64,000 nucleotides of DNA from an uncultured Campylobacterales bacterium. GTDB taxonomy: Bacteria > Campylobacterota > Campylobacteria > Campylobacterales > Arcobacteraceae. The stretch is taken from assembly GCA_947503785.1 (NCBI GenBank), contig CANNFB010000001.1:248001-312000 (forward strand). The letters run 5' to 3'. Below the pieces are notes generated by a model that did not search any database, was not told the DNA's origin, and worked only from the letters and a program-made list of their open reading frames with translations. Shown one piece after another: positions 53,086-61,752 of this stretch. Made by a program: the position numbers and the translations under genes. How positions within the stretch are numbered: the stretch's first letter is position 1; the number at the start of each line of letters is the position of its first letter.

Positions 53086-53652
53086 TTATTTTAATTTTAT
53101 AGGCAGTAAACTTAAAAAACTTAAAGCCTCTGGAAGTGAAAACTGTGCTTTTTTTATGTCATTATGTTTTGGGTCTATTAGATAATTTTTTGATGTTTCA
53201 AAATTAGCTTTTTGTAAGTTGTTACTTATAAAAACTGTTTGCTCTAAATTACACTTATCAAAAACAGAAGATTCAAGATTACACTCTTCAAAGCCTGTAT
53301 CTCTAATCAAAGAATTAATAAACTTCATTTTTCTTAAATCTAAAAGATGAAAAGAATTTTGGGAAAGGTTGCATGTATCAAACTTCACATCAAAAGGTTC
53401 TTGACAATTACTCCACGAAATTCCTATAAGTTTACAGTTATCAAAGGTAACATCATTAAGAGTACAAGATATTAATTTACATAAAGACAAATCACAATTT
53501 ATAAAAGTACACTCAGTAAACTTACAATCACGAAACGAAGCTTTAGAAAAATCACATTTTGTAAAAGTACAGTCATCAAAATAAATAGAATCTAAGACTT
53601 TTTCATCAAGTTCTATAAACTCTTCTTCCCAATAATCATCAGTTTTAAACAT
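53086..53652 (-). CDS. pentapeptide-repeat protein
   Basis: A 188-residue protein (start ATG 53652, AGAAGA upstream; ATG 53682 would add ten residues without a ribosome site). It is built of five-residue repeats with central Phe/Leu and repeated Cys: DDCTFTKCDFSKASFRDCKF, then TECTFINCDLSLCKLISCTL, and CNLESSVFDKCNLEQTVF. This forms a right-handed quadrilateral beta-helix, as in Qnr/MfpA. Whether it protects DNA gyrase cannot be said. A short non-repeat tail ends LPEALSFLSLLPIKLK. Confidence 0.85.
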   Translation of the reverse strand: MFKTDDYWEEEFIELDEKVLDSIYFDDCTFTKCDFSKASFRDCKFTECTFINCDLSLCKLISCTLNDVTFDNCKLIGISWSNCQEPFDVKFDTCNLSQNSFHLLDLRKMKFINSLIRDTGFEECNLESSVFDKCNLEQTVFISNNLQKANFETSKNYLIDPKHNDIKKAQFSLPEALSFLSLLPIKLK

Positions 53653-53743
53653 AATCTTCTTTTTTTGATTTGATTTTATCATATTTGAAATAAAGAGGAC
53701 TAAAAGTATATGTTAAACTGCTAGAATATTTATAGGAGCCTAT

Positions 53744-54379
53744 ATGAAACCATTCCACTTTAAAGACCAATTTTCCTCACAATTATTACATGAAACAGTT
53801 AATCATCCAAATATAGAAGTAGGAAAGTTTTCTTATTATTCAGGTTATCATCATAAGCATGATTTTGTAGAGTGTGCAAGATATTTACATGATAAAAGAA
53901 AAGATGTAGATAAACTAATCATTGGGAATTATTGCTCTATTGGCTCAGGAGCAGTTTTTATGATGGCTGGAAATCAAGGTCATAATACTCAATGGCTTAG
54001 TACCTTTCCTTTTTATTTTCAAGCAAATATTTTCAAAAATGCAAAAAATGGCTTTGTAAAAGCAGGTAATACAATCATAGGAAATGATGTATGGATAGGT
54101 TCAGAAGCTATGATAATGTCTGGAGTGACTATTGGTGATGGAGCTATTGTCGCAGCTAGATCTGTAGTAGTAAAAGATGTAGCTGCGTACGAAGTTGTAG
54201 GGGGAAACCCAGCAACTCTTATAAAGTCACGTTTTGAAGATAAGGAAATAGAACAATTACTTACTATGAAATGGTGGAATTGGGAAGAAAAAAAAATAAA
54301 AGAAAATATGCCTCTTATTTGTAGTCCAAAGATTGAAGACTTGTGGGAATATTGGAATAAAAATAAAAAAGACTTGTAA
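53744..54379 (+). CDS. type B (hexapeptide) xenobiotic/chloramphenicol acetyltransferase
   Basis: A 211-residue left-handed beta-helix acetyltransferase of the XAT (CatB/Vat) class: VGKFSYYSGYHH near the N-terminus, the catalytic His loop FMMAGNQGHNTQWLSTFPF, the hexapeptide helix KAGNTIIGNDVWIGSEAMIM, SGVTIGDGAIVAARSVVV and GGNPATLI, then a C-terminal helix with MKWWNWEEKKI. Family members acetylate chloramphenicol or streptogramins, but many chromosomal ones have other acceptors. It is convergent with the ABC-F gene. Confidence 0.85.
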   Translation: MKPFHFKDQFSSQLLHETVNHPNIEVGKFSYYSGYHHKHDFVECARYLHDKRKDVDKLIIGNYCSIGSGAVFMMAGNQGHNTQWLSTFPFYFQANIFKNAKNGFVKAGNTIIGNDVWIGSEAMIMSGVTIGDGAIVAARSVVVKDVAAYEVVGGNPATLIKSRFEDKEIEQLLTMKWWNWEEKKIKENMPLICSPKIEDLWEYWNKNKKDL

Positions 54380-54381
54380 TT

Positions 54382-55869
54382 TTAAAAAGTGATTCTATAT
54401 TCATTTTCAGCCTTTTTTTCAAATTCCCAAGTCGAAGATACAACTGCCTTTAAAAAAGGTTTATCATGTGAGATTACTATCATTGTTCCATTATATTCTT
54501 TTAAAGCAATTTCAAGGGAAAGAATAGAATCTAAATCCATATGATTTGTAGGTTCATCAAGAATAATTAAAGCTGGACTTTCAAGTAATCCTTTAGCAAT
54601 TATAAGCTTTCGAACCTCTCCTGGACTTGGAATAAAGCTATCTTGCAATTTTATAGGATCAGAGGCTAGTTTTCTTACTATTGTATATATTTCACCCTTT
54701 ATATCATTTTTAAGAGCATTTATTTCATCAAAAAGTTTTTTACTCTCTTCTTGTGTAATCTCTTGTGGTATATATAAATACTCATTTTTTAAATCAACTG
54801 TAGCTAATAAATTATTTAAAAAACTACTTTTTCCAGCACCATTTTCACCAATGATTCCAATTTTGTCATATTGGCTTATTGAAAGTGATTCGTATGATAA
54901 CTTTTTAATTTCTCCTAAATCTAAGGTATTCTTTTTTATAACAATAGGAAAAATATTTTTTGCTAAACTCTCATTAAATTCAATACCTAGTTCAAAAACT
55001 TTTTCAGTTTTAACTGCATTTGATAATAGTTTAGTCTGCTTTGATTGTAGTTTTGATAAGGCTGACCCATCATTTTTATCTTTACCTGTTAATCTAGCAA
55101 GATTTATTTTAGTTTTAGCATCGGTATCATTTTTGTTTAAACCTTTTTTTGACATTCTTTTTTTAGATTGAGAAACTTTTTCATATTGATTTTGTATTGA
55201 TTTTTTTAGTTTTTTTATTTCACTATATTGTTTACTTTGCGTTTTTTCTAGAAATTCCATATTCGTAAGATATTCATTCATTGCTTTTGAAAAGGATGTT
55301 CTAAAAGTAAAAATATTTTTATTTTTTAGAATAATTGTACTTTCAGATAAACTATCCAAAAGCTCTCTATCATGGCTTACTAATATCCCAATACCTTTAA
55401 AGCTTTTGAGTGCATTCAACACTATATTTTTACTTTTTGTATCTAAATGATTTGTAGGTTCATCTACAAGTAAAACATCTGGTTCTTCAAAAATTGCAAG
55501 AGCTAATTGCATTCTTTTTCTCTCACCAAAAGAAAGTGTATCCCACTGATATAACCATTCATCATTAATATTTAGCATATCTCTTATTCTAAAAGATTTA
55601 CTTGTATATGTCATCATAAAATCTTCAAGATTTTTTGGTATTTCTTCTGTACTTTGCTTACAATAATGAGTTAATTCATTGCCTGTTATACTTCCCTCGT
55701 CATAAATCATCTGTTTTGAAATAAGCTGTAAAAGGGTACTTTTACCAGAACCATTTGAGCCAACTATACAAGACCACCCTTGTTCAAATTCTAAATTAAG
55801 ATTTTCAAAGATTGGCATGGCAGAATTTTTATATTTAAAATGTAAGTTTTTTATTGTTAAGTGTCGCAT
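54382..55869 (-). CDS. ABC-F family ATPase
   Basis: A 495-residue soluble protein with two ABC domains and no membrane helices. First: Walker A VGSNGSGKSTLLQL, signature LSFGERKRMQLAL, Walker B VLLVDEPTNHLD. Second: IGENGAGKSSFLNNL, the variant signature SPGEVRKLIIAKGL and LIILDEPTNHMDLDS. The interdomain linker (about 200-270) is a long basic coiled coil. This is the ABC-F type acting on ribosomes (translation factors or target-protection proteins). The specific subfamily was not decided; the linker is shorter than in EttA or Uup. Confidence 0.85.
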   Translation of the reverse strand: MRHLTIKNLHFKYKNSAMPIFENLNLEFEQGWSCIVGSNGSGKSTLLQLISKQMIYDEGSITGNELTHYCKQSTEEIPKNLEDFMMTYTSKSFRIRDMLNINDEWLYQWDTLSFGERKRMQLALAIFEEPDVLLVDEPTNHLDTKSKNIVLNALKSFKGIGILVSHDRELLDSLSESTIILKNKNIFTFRTSFSKAMNEYLTNMEFLEKTQSKQYSEIKKLKKSIQNQYEKVSQSKKRMSKKGLNKNDTDAKTKINLARLTGKDKNDGSALSKLQSKQTKLLSNAVKTEKVFELGIEFNESLAKNIFPIVIKKNTLDLGEIKKLSYESLSISQYDKIGIIGENGAGKSSFLNNLLATVDLKNEYLYIPQEITQEESKKLFDEINALKNDIKGEIYTIVRKLASDPIKLQDSFIPSPGEVRKLIIAKGLLESPALIILDEPTNHMDLDSILSLEIALKEYNGTMIVISHDKPFLKAVVSSTWEFEKKAENEYRITF

Positions 55870-55906
55870 AAATATATCCCTTGGCTATTATTAGAGATTA
55901 AACTAC

Positions 55907-56152
55907 CTAAGATTGTATTAACTGAAGTTTCTTTAATCTCGTAAGTTTTTTGATAGCATACTCGCGTTTAGATGCTGTACTTCTATTCTCTGAACTTTCT
56001 TTATATATTAGTTTTACAGGTCTTCTTGCTTTTGTATATTTTGCACCTGTAGCTTTAGTATTATGTTCATCTAAACGTTTTGGCATATCTGTAGTGATTC
56101 CTGTATATAAACTTCCATCACTACACTCTAAGATATAAACAAAATACGACAC
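55907..56152 (-). CDS. GIY-YIG nuclease-domain protein (UPF0213/YhbQ-like)
   Basis: An 81-residue single-domain protein: FVYILECSDGSLYTGITTDMPKRLDEH carries the (G/V)YI-YTG motif, followed by GAKYTKARRPVKLIYKE and a Glu-containing SKREYAIKKLTRLKK, matching UPF0213. Members are thought to act in DNA or RNA cleavage or repair. It is 38 bases upstream of, and probably co-transcribed with, the ABC-F gene. Confidence 0.88.
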   Translation of the reverse strand: MSYFVYILECSDGSLYTGITTDMPKRLDEHNTKATGAKYTKARRPVKLIYKESSENRSTASKREYAIKKLTRLKKLQLIQS

Positions 56153-56161
56153 TAAAACTCC

Positions 56162-57040
56162 TTATTTTTTACTTACTAGTATACCACCTATAACAATAAG
56201 CGCAATACCTAAGAAAGTATATAAATCAGGTAGTGAATCTCCAAGCATTACACCAAAACCAACAGCAAAAGGAATACTTGAATAACCCACAACTCCAATA
56301 ATACTAGCTTTACTTAAGCTATATGCTCTTGTTAAAAGCCATTGTGAAGCAGTTGAAAGAACTGCCATTAAAGCTATTAATGACCAAACAAAAAAGCTTG
56401 TATGTATTTGAAATTGAGCATAAGGAGTAAATAAAAAGATTAATAATGGAATAATCACACCAATACCCATAAAAGAAAGCATTATAACTCTTGCATCATA
56501 AATATCTTTAATTTTTTTTATCGTAGCATAAGCAGCAGCTGCAAAGAAACCACCTAAAACTCCATAAATATGTTCAATAGATATTTCAATACCAAAAGGT
56601 TTTATAATCAATATAATCCCCACAAATCCTATTATAAGAGCAATAAAAGTATTTATAGAAATAGATTCTTTCATAAAATAATATGCAAGAATAGTCACAA
56701 AAAATGGAGATGTTTTATTTAATATAATAGCTTCTCCAAGTGGAATTGTGGCTATTGTATAAAAGAAAAACAACATAGCTAATGTTCCAAAGAACCCTCT
56801 TAAAAAAAGTAAGTGAAGTTTTGTAGTATCAATAGATACAGAAACTTTTTTAAAACTATAAAGAATAATCATTACACCTAATAAGTTTCTATAAAATACT
56901 ATTTCAATAGGATCCATACTCTCTGATAATACTTTTGCAACTGCTCCACTAAGTGCTGCTATCATTGCACTTAAAAGCATAAATAATACACCCTTGTCTA
57001 TTAGTTTCAATTTTGATAATGATTCGTATTTATTTAACAT
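56162..57040 (-). CDS. DMT-superfamily transporter (EamA)
   Basis: A 292-residue ten-helix membrane protein made of two EamA repeats: LLSAMIAALSGAVAKVLSESMDPIEIVFYRNLLGV and, in the second half, GVLGGFFAAAAYATIKKIKD, with a final FLGIALIVIGGILVSKK. It exports or imports small metabolites; no substrate can be read. It ends ten bases before the GIY-YIG start and probably shares its transcript. Confidence 0.88.
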   Translation of the reverse strand: MLNKYESLSKLKLIDKGVLFMLLSAMIAALSGAVAKVLSESMDPIEIVFYRNLLGVMIILYSFKKVSVSIDTTKLHLLFLRGFFGTLAMLFFFYTIATIPLGEAIILNKTSPFFVTILAYYFMKESISINTFIALIIGFVGIILIIKPFGIEISIEHIYGVLGGFFAAAAYATIKKIKDIYDARVIMLSFMGIGVIIPLLIFLFTPYAQFQIHTSFFVWSLIALMAVLSTASQWLLTRAYSLSKASIIGVVGYSSIPFAVGFGVMLGDSLPDLYTFLGIALIVIGGILVSKK

Positions 57041-57161
57041 TTAATTCCTTTGTGCGCATTGTAGTTGAAATTTATAAAAAAGGATTTAAAAAGAAGCTAT
57101 AAAAAGCTAATCTATACCAAAGTTCATGTATTATTCCAAAAATATTATTTCAGGGAATATT

Positions 57162-58331
57162 GTGACCGTAAAATATGCAAAATACGAAAATATAGATAAA
57201 GATCAACTGCAAGTTGATATTGAAAAAATCAAAAAATCAATTGGTGCACCTACACAAGAAGACTTTCAACACTTATTAAAGTTAGAAAGATGGGGAAGAG
57301 CTTTAACTTTTAGTGCTTATTTAATTATATTTATTATAAGTTTTTTAGAAATTACATCTTATGCTTTAGGAAGTTTTAGTTTTTGGAGTTTAGCACTTCT
57401 TGCTGCTACACTTTTAGGTATAGGAAATGTTTCTAGATGGGCAAATGTTGCACACCCAATTCTTCATGGAGCTTATGATAGAGTACCAAATATTCCTAAA
57501 AGATACACAAAAGCTGGTTTTGCAAAGAACAATAGAAGATATTTAGATTGGTTGGATTGGATTAAACCAGAAGCTTGGATTTATGAACATAATATAATGC
57601 ATCATTATCATTTAGGAGAAGATGAAGATCCAGATAATGTAGAAAATAATTTACAATGGCTTATTCGTTCAAAAACGCCAATGTGGGCTAGATATTTATT
57701 TGTTTATATATTTGCTGGGACTTGGAAGTTTACTTATTATGCACCTAATACTCTTAAAATCTTAGAAAATAAAAAACGTCGTAAATTAAAAATGGAACAA
57801 GTTAATAGTTATGAAGTAAGCCCTTTTAAAAGAAATGGTGCTATTTTATGGAAAGAGTATATTCTTCCATACTTTTCTGTTAGATTTGTTCTTATTCCTT
57901 TTCTTTTTCTTCCTCTAGGATTAGAAGCTGTTTTTAATGCTTTTATTATTACATTAATAGCTGAATATATTGCAAACCTACACTCTTTTTTAGTGATTGT
58001 TCCAAATCATTCAGCTGGAGATATTTATAGATTTGATACTCCACATAAATCGCAAGGTGAGTTTTATTTACGTCAAATTATGGGAAGTGTAAATTATAGT
58101 ACTGGTACAAACTTAGTTGATTTTTCACATGGTTGGCTAAATTATCAAATAGAGCATCATCTTTTCCCAAACTTACCTTTAAGTCAATATCAAAAAATTC
58201 AACCATTAATGAAAGAATTATGTGCAGCACATAATTTAGAATATAGACAAGAAAATGTTTTTAAAAGAATGAAAATGACAGTAGAGCTTATGGTAGGAAA
58301 AACAACACTTTTAAAGGTTGGAAGTATATAA
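57162..58331 (+). CDS. fatty-acid desaturase (membrane di-iron)
   Basis: A 389-residue protein from GTG 57162 (AGGGA six bases before); an in-frame ATG at 57126 lacks a ribosome site. The three His boxes of membrane desaturases are HPILHGAYD, HNIMHHYH and QIEHHLFP, with hydrophobic pairs around them (FSAYLIIFIISFLEI; FVLIPFLFLPLGLEAVF). It introduces double bonds into acyl chains of membrane lipids using an electron donor. The rubredoxin on the other strand, two bases away, could be related to electron supply. Confidence 0.85.
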   Translation: MTVKYAKYENIDKDQLQVDIEKIKKSIGAPTQEDFQHLLKLERWGRALTFSAYLIIFIISFLEITSYALGSFSFWSLALLAATLLGIGNVSRWANVAHPILHGAYDRVPNIPKRYTKAGFAKNNRRYLDWLDWIKPEAWIYEHNIMHHYHLGEDEDPDNVENNLQWLIRSKTPMWARYLFVYIFAGTWKFTYYAPNTLKILENKKRRKLKMEQVNSYEVSPFKRNGAILWKEYILPYFSVRFVLIPFLFLPLGLEAVFNAFIITLIAEYIANLHSFLVIVPNHSAGDIYRFDTPHKSQGEFYLRQIMGSVNYSTGTNLVDFSHGWLNYQIEHHLFPNLPLSQYQKIQPLMKELCAAHNLEYRQENVFKRMKMTVELMVGKTTLLKVGSI

Positions 58332-58332
58332 A

Positions 58333-58503
58333 CTATTCTTCTTCTACTAACTCTTCAAAATCTTCTTTAGATGAGCCACAATCAGGACATTCCCAATCTT
58401 CAGGAATCTCTTTGAAGTCTGTTCCTGGCTTAATTCCAGCATCAGGATCACCTAGTTTTGGCTCATATATATAACCTCGTACAGTACAAACATAATCTTT
58501 CAT
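58333..58503 (-). CDS. rubredoxin with one cysteine ligand missing
   Basis: A 56-residue protein, start ATG 58503: [20 protein letters not shown], later [15 protein letters not shown]. Three of the four iron ligands are present (C6, C39, C42); the second is Arg (R9, codon CGA at 58479-58477 on the minus strand) where VCTVCGYIY is expected. The rest of the fold (GxxxGxxF, Trp) is conserved. Three Cys cannot hold a standard FeS4 site. The reading is clear on the given sequence, but a sequencing or assembly error should be excluded. The partner may be the adjacent desaturase. Confidence 0.85.
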   Translation of the reverse strand: MKDYVCTVRGYIYEPKLGDPDAGIKPGTDFKEIPEDWECPDCGSSKEDFEELVEEE

Positions 58504-58513
58504 ATTAATTCCT

Positions 58514-59209
58514 TCATCTATAAATATCTCTTGGATAATCTAATATATTTAGACTTTCTTTATTTAGTTCACTTAAAGCATTTCTTGCAATCCATTGCGC
58601 AGATTTACCTTTGTTTAGTAAAATTCTATTTGCACTTAAAATAGCTTTCTTATATAAATCTATATTTCTTTTTCCAATATTACGTAAAGCCCAATTGACA
58701 GCTTTTTTGACATATATTCTATCATCATTAACTTCTCTTTCCACAATTTCTAAAAATCTTTCAAAAATATCATTAGATGCATTTTTATTTGCAAAACTAT
58801 AAGAAGCCATTATTGAAAAGCTTGCCCTCTTAATAAATTCATTTTCATTTTTTGACCACTCTTCTGTTTTTTGTAAAGCATGTTCACTTTTTGCAAAAAA
58901 ACCCATACAAAAAGAATCACAAATTTCCCAATTTTCAAAGGTCTTAACCCATTTTTCCATTAGCTCTAGAGTAATATCTTTGGGATTATATATCTTTGAA
59001 CATAGGATTCGAGCTTCGTATATATTTGTGTCAAATAATTCTAAAGCTATTTGATTATTTTGTCCTATTTGTTTTGCTAACACTTTTAAATCTTTATGAT
59101 AAATACCTAATGAATTATTTGAACTAATTCCAAACTTTTTTTCTTTAAATACTATTTTTTCAGGATTTGAAAGTTTATTTAATTCATCTAAAATATTTTT
59201 CAATGTCAT
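58514..59209 (-). CDS. DNA alkylation repair protein (AlkD-like HEAT repeats)
   Basis: A 231-residue all-helical protein: [69 protein letters not shown], and [19 protein letters not shown]. The WEICDSFC and [12 protein letters not shown] segments are typical of AlkD/DNA alkylation repair enzymes, which excise alkylated bases with HEAT-like repeats. It starts at ATG 59209 and lies 14 bases downstream of the pseudouridine synthase. Confidence 0.88.
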   Translation of the reverse strand: MTLKNILDELNKLSNPEKIVFKEKKFGISSNNSLGIYHKDLKVLAKQIGQNNQIALELFDTNIYEARILCSKIYNPKDITLELMEKWVKTFENWEICDSFCMGFFAKSEHALQKTEEWSKNENEFIKRASFSIMASYSFANKNASNDIFERFLEIVEREVNDDRIYVKKAVNWALRNIGKRNIDLYKKAILSANRILLNKGKSAQWIARNALSELNKESLNILDYPRDIYR

Positions 59210-59223
59210 TTATATTCCAAATA

Positions 59224-59796
59224 TTAAGCTTTTTTAATCAATAATCGTTCTTCTTCAAGTGTTAAGTATCGCCAAGTTCCACTTTCAACTGTAGAGTTAA
59301 AACTACCAATACTAACTCTCGTAAGAGTTACTACTTTTAAAGGCGTTCCAAATTTTGGGTCTTTTAATGCTCCAAAAAGACGACGTATATGCCGATTTTT
59401 TCCTTCTTCAAGTTCTATTTTAAGTTTTGTTTTTGCACCACCAAACCCAAGTTTTTCAACTTTAGCCTTAAGTAATCCGTACTTACTCTCAACCCCAACT
59501 CTTGCTTGCTCAATATGCTCATCTGTTACATGACCTCTAACCCAAACTTCATATATCTTTTTACAATTTCCAGGTTTTGTTAGCATATCATTTATTTTAC
59601 CACTTGTAGTAAATAATAAAATCCCTCTTGATTCTAAATCAAGACGACCAATTGGCATCCATCCTTTCTCATAAGCCCATTGTGGTAAAAGATCATAAAC
59701 TGTCTTTCGTCCAAGGTCATCAGACCTTGTTACTAAGTAGCCCTTAGGCTTATTTAAAACTAACAGTAATAAAGAATCGTTTATATTTCTATTCAT
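59224..59796 (-). CDS. rluE: RNA pseudouridine synthase, RsuA/RluE type
   Basis: A 190-residue enzyme lacking an S4 domain. It has LVLNKPKGYLVTRSDD, the catalytic GRLDLESRGILLFTTSG (Asp), and KIELEEGKNRHIRRLFGAL. The short length and missing S4 domain resemble RluE (23S rRNA), but a RsuA-like target cannot be excluded, so the symbol is tentative. Together with the downstream AlkD-like gene it forms a two-gene operon. Confidence 0.82.
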   Translation of the reverse strand: MNRNINDSLLLLVLNKPKGYLVTRSDDLGRKTVYDLLPQWAYEKGWMPIGRLDLESRGILLFTTSGKINDMLTKPGNCKKIYEVWVRGHVTDEHIEQARVGVESKYGLLKAKVEKLGFGGAKTKLKIELEEGKNRHIRRLFGALKDPKFGTPLKVVTLTRVSIGSFNSTVESGTWRYLTLEEERLLIKKA

Positions 59797-59927
59797 TAAG
59801 TATATTCCTTAAATTCTCAAGGGAGTATAGTAAAATATAAATTAAATAATCATTCAAAGTATTCTATTTATTTAAGTCTTCTGTACTATACTCTAATGTT
59901 AGACAAACTTATCCACAAGGAAATAAA

Positions 59928-60110
59928 ATGAGTGCTGAAAAGAAAGCAAGTAACGCTCTAGCAAGAGCACATTCTGCAAATGACAATATCGAACTGATTA
60001 TGGAATTCTTAAAAGATTTACCAATGACATTAACACTAGATCATAACCAAACTGCAGCTTATAAAAAAGCTTTTGCTCATCTAGAAGAAAGACATACAAA
60101 AACTGATTAA
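59928..60110 (+). CDS. small hypothetical protein
   Basis: A 60-residue protein with a clean ribosome site (AAGGAAATAAA): SAEKKASNALARAHSANDNI, then ELIMEFLKDLPMTLTLDHNQ and a C-terminal helix. Helical, neutral, cytoplasmic. Terminated by a hairpin at 60120-60157. No family recognised. Confidence 0.6.
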   Translation: MSAEKKASNALARAHSANDNIELIMEFLKDLPMTLTLDHNQTAAYKKAFAHLEERHTKTD

Positions 60111-60119
60111 TCTTTCTTT

Positions 60120-60157
60120 AAAAGCTATCATAATTTCAATAATCTTGATGGCTTTTT
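60120..60157 (+). terminator. rho-independent terminator
   Basis: AAAAGCTATCA pairs with TGATGGCTTTTT, followed by CTCCTCCTTT. It follows the small gene by nine bases. Confidence 0.7.
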
Positions 60158-60190
60158 CTCCTCCTTTATTATATCTTTACATTTTTATTT

Positions 60191-60196
60191 TATAAT
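60191..60196 (+). promoter_or_regulatory. -10 element upstream of the 104-residue hypothetical gene
   Basis: TATAAT is 24 bases before ATG 60220; the leader has AAAGGATTATC as ribosome site. Confidence 0.45.
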
Positions 60197-60219
60197 AGAC
60201 AAAATATTAAAGGATTATC

Positions 60220-60534
60220 ATGGATACTTATTTTAAAATTTTACAAGAAAAAGCAAAAAAAATCGATGCAGATATAAAAATATGCGGTTATGATAAAGAT
60301 TGCATAAAAGATATTCTAGCAAAAAAAGTTCGTTCAAAGTTAGAGAATGAAGAGTTATTTATTATCAAAGAAAAAGCTATCAAAATTGAAGCTGTTATAA
60401 GTAGTGATAATAAAGATAGAAATTCACTTTTAGATGCCATAGAAAATAGAATCAAAGAAATATTAGAAGAAGAAAATGAACGCTATACAAGTATTGAACT
60501 ACAGCAGAGCTTCATGCCTTTAGATTTAGGATAA
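60220..60534 (+). CDS. hypothetical charged helical protein
   Basis: A 104-residue protein rich in Lys and Glu (ILQEKAKKIDADIKICGYDK, IKDILAKKVRSKLENEELFI, NRIKEILEEENERYTSI). Helical throughout with two Cys residues (CGYDKDC). No family recognised. It is convergent with the next gene by two bases. Confidence 0.6.
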   Translation: MDTYFKILQEKAKKIDADIKICGYDKDCIKDILAKKVRSKLENEELFIIKEKAIKIEAVISSDNKDRNSLLDAIENRIKEILEEENERYTSIELQQSFMPLDLG

Positions 60535-60535
60535 G

Positions 60536-60742
60536 CTATACCTTCTCTTCAATTTTGATTTTCATTTCAATTTTTTGAATAAGTCTTTTCACTATCTCAA
60601 GTTCTTCTTTTGACACAATATCATCTTTAGTTTTAAGATTTTCCAACTTTGTGTCAAAACAAAGCAGTATTTTTTCATATCTAGTTGTTTTTCTATTTTT
60701 GGGAATCAGTTCTTTTATTTTTGCTTTGAGTTCTTTATACAT
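60536..60742 (-). CDS. small hypothetical protein
   Basis: A 68-residue basic, helical protein (YKELKAKIKELIPKNRKTTR, then ILLCFDTKLENLKTKDDIVS). ATG 60742 has AAGGACTACT upstream. No family recognised. Confidence 0.55.
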   Translation of the reverse strand: MYKELKAKIKELIPKNRKTTRYEKILLCFDTKLENLKTKDDIVSKEELEIVKRLIQKIEMKIKIEEKV

Positions 60743-60797
60743 AGTAGTCCTTATCTAAACATACTACATAAGAATAGTTACCGTTTGATTACATCCC

Positions 60798-61070
60798 TTA
60801 TTTTATAAAGCTAGTTATAAATTTTCTTGTTTGTGGATTCTTAACTTTTTTGATATTAGTATCAGAAAAAATACTTTTTAATTCTTCAAGAGTAAATATA
60901 TTTTGTAAACTATCAGCAGACACATCTTTTAAGACCTTATCTCTAACTGTTTCAAATGAAAGAGGAAAATCAGCGTCATTTTTACTTAGTAGAAGATTGT
61001 ACACATCAGAAGCACTCATACAGTAATCTGAACATATTTTTTCTAAATGATGTATGTGTTTGTTAGTCAT
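60798..61070 (-). CDS. third gene of a toxin-antitoxin operon (unknown function)
   Basis: A 90-residue protein starting ATG 61070, which overlaps the toxin stop by eight bases (TTATGACTAA). An upstream in-frame start at 61106 lies within the toxin and is less likely. Residues: NKHIHHLEKICSDYCMSASD, then LLSKNDADFPLSFETVRDKVL and a C-terminal NPQTRKFITSFIK. Helical, two Cys and two His near the N-terminus. No family recognised. Because it is translationally coupled to toxin and antitoxin, it may modulate them or be a chaperone-like helper. Confidence 0.6.
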   Translation of the reverse strand: MTNKHIHHLEKICSDYCMSASDVYNLLLSKNDADFPLSFETVRDKVLKDVSADSLQNIFTLEELKSIFSDTNIKKVKNPQTRKFITSFIK

Positions 61071-61347
61071 AAGATTCTTGCCTATGTTTAAAATCAACAA
61101 TTGCAATAATTAGCTTATCATCTTTTATTAGATAAAAAAGTCTATAGTTTCCAATTCTATATCTATAATATCCTTCAAGATTATCTTTTAGTTTTTTAAT
61201 ATTAGAACCATAAAAAGGATTTTCTCGAAGTTGAGGATAAACAAAATTTACAATCTTAGAATATAACTTTTTATCTATTTTCTTCTTTACCTTTTCAAAA
61301 GTTTTTGTTTCTGCAATTTGATATTTAGACAATAGTATAATCGCCAT
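61063..61347 (-). CDS. RelE/ParE-family toxin
   Basis: A 94-residue basic protein: AETKTFEKVKKKIDKKLYSK, then YPQLRENPFYGSNIKKLKDN, YRYRIGNYRLFYLIKDDKLI, and DFKHRQESYD at the end. The L-KDNLEGYYRYRIGNYRLFYLIK block is the typical core of RelE/ParE toxins, usually mRNA interferases or gyrase poisons. It overlaps the antitoxin gene by 23 bases and is coupled to the next gene. Confidence 0.85.
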   Translation of the reverse strand: MAIILLSKYQIAETKTFEKVKKKIDKKLYSKIVNFVYPQLRENPFYGSNIKKLKDNLEGYYRYRIGNYRLFYLIKDDKLIIAIVDFKHRQESYD

Positions 61348-61561
61348 TTTTCAAATCATCTAATCCATTCATTAAATTTTGAACAAGTTCTTTATCTTCT
61401 AAAATTTCATTCATTTCATCATTTTCTACAAATTGTGAAGATGTCAAGTATTGAACTGTAGCAAACTCTATAAAATTTGAAAGATTTCTTTTTTGTCCAT
61501 CAGCAGCGAGTTTAATCATATCGTAAACAGAATCATCTACTCTCATTGTTACAGTTTTCAT
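61325..61561 (-). CDS. ribbon-helix-helix antitoxin
   Basis: A 78-residue protein whose N-terminal TVTMRVDDSVYDMIKLAADG and RNLSNFIEFATVQYL form a ribbon-helix-helix DNA-binding unit (CopG/ParD type). The acidic C-terminus (EDKELVQNLMNGLDDLKNGDY) would neutralise the toxin. ATG 61561 is preceded by AAAGGATGATTT. It probably autoregulates the operon from the 190-base AT-rich upstream gap. Confidence 0.85.
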   Translation of the reverse strand: MKTVTMRVDDSVYDMIKLAADGQKRNLSNFIEFATVQYLTSSQFVENDEMNEILEDKELVQNLMNGLDDLKNGDYTIV

Positions 61562-61752
61562 AAATCATCCTTTGAATATTAATTAATACTATTATATTCA
61601 ATTTTATTCACTTTGTCAATTTATTAGAATAATTAAAAAGACCCAAGGTATTCATTTCTTAAAAAAAGTTGCCTGTTTTCTTTAATTTTAGTTAAAAAAC
61701 ATAAGCGATTTAAAGTTGATTGACCCTTTATCTAATTTTTAGACACATAGCT

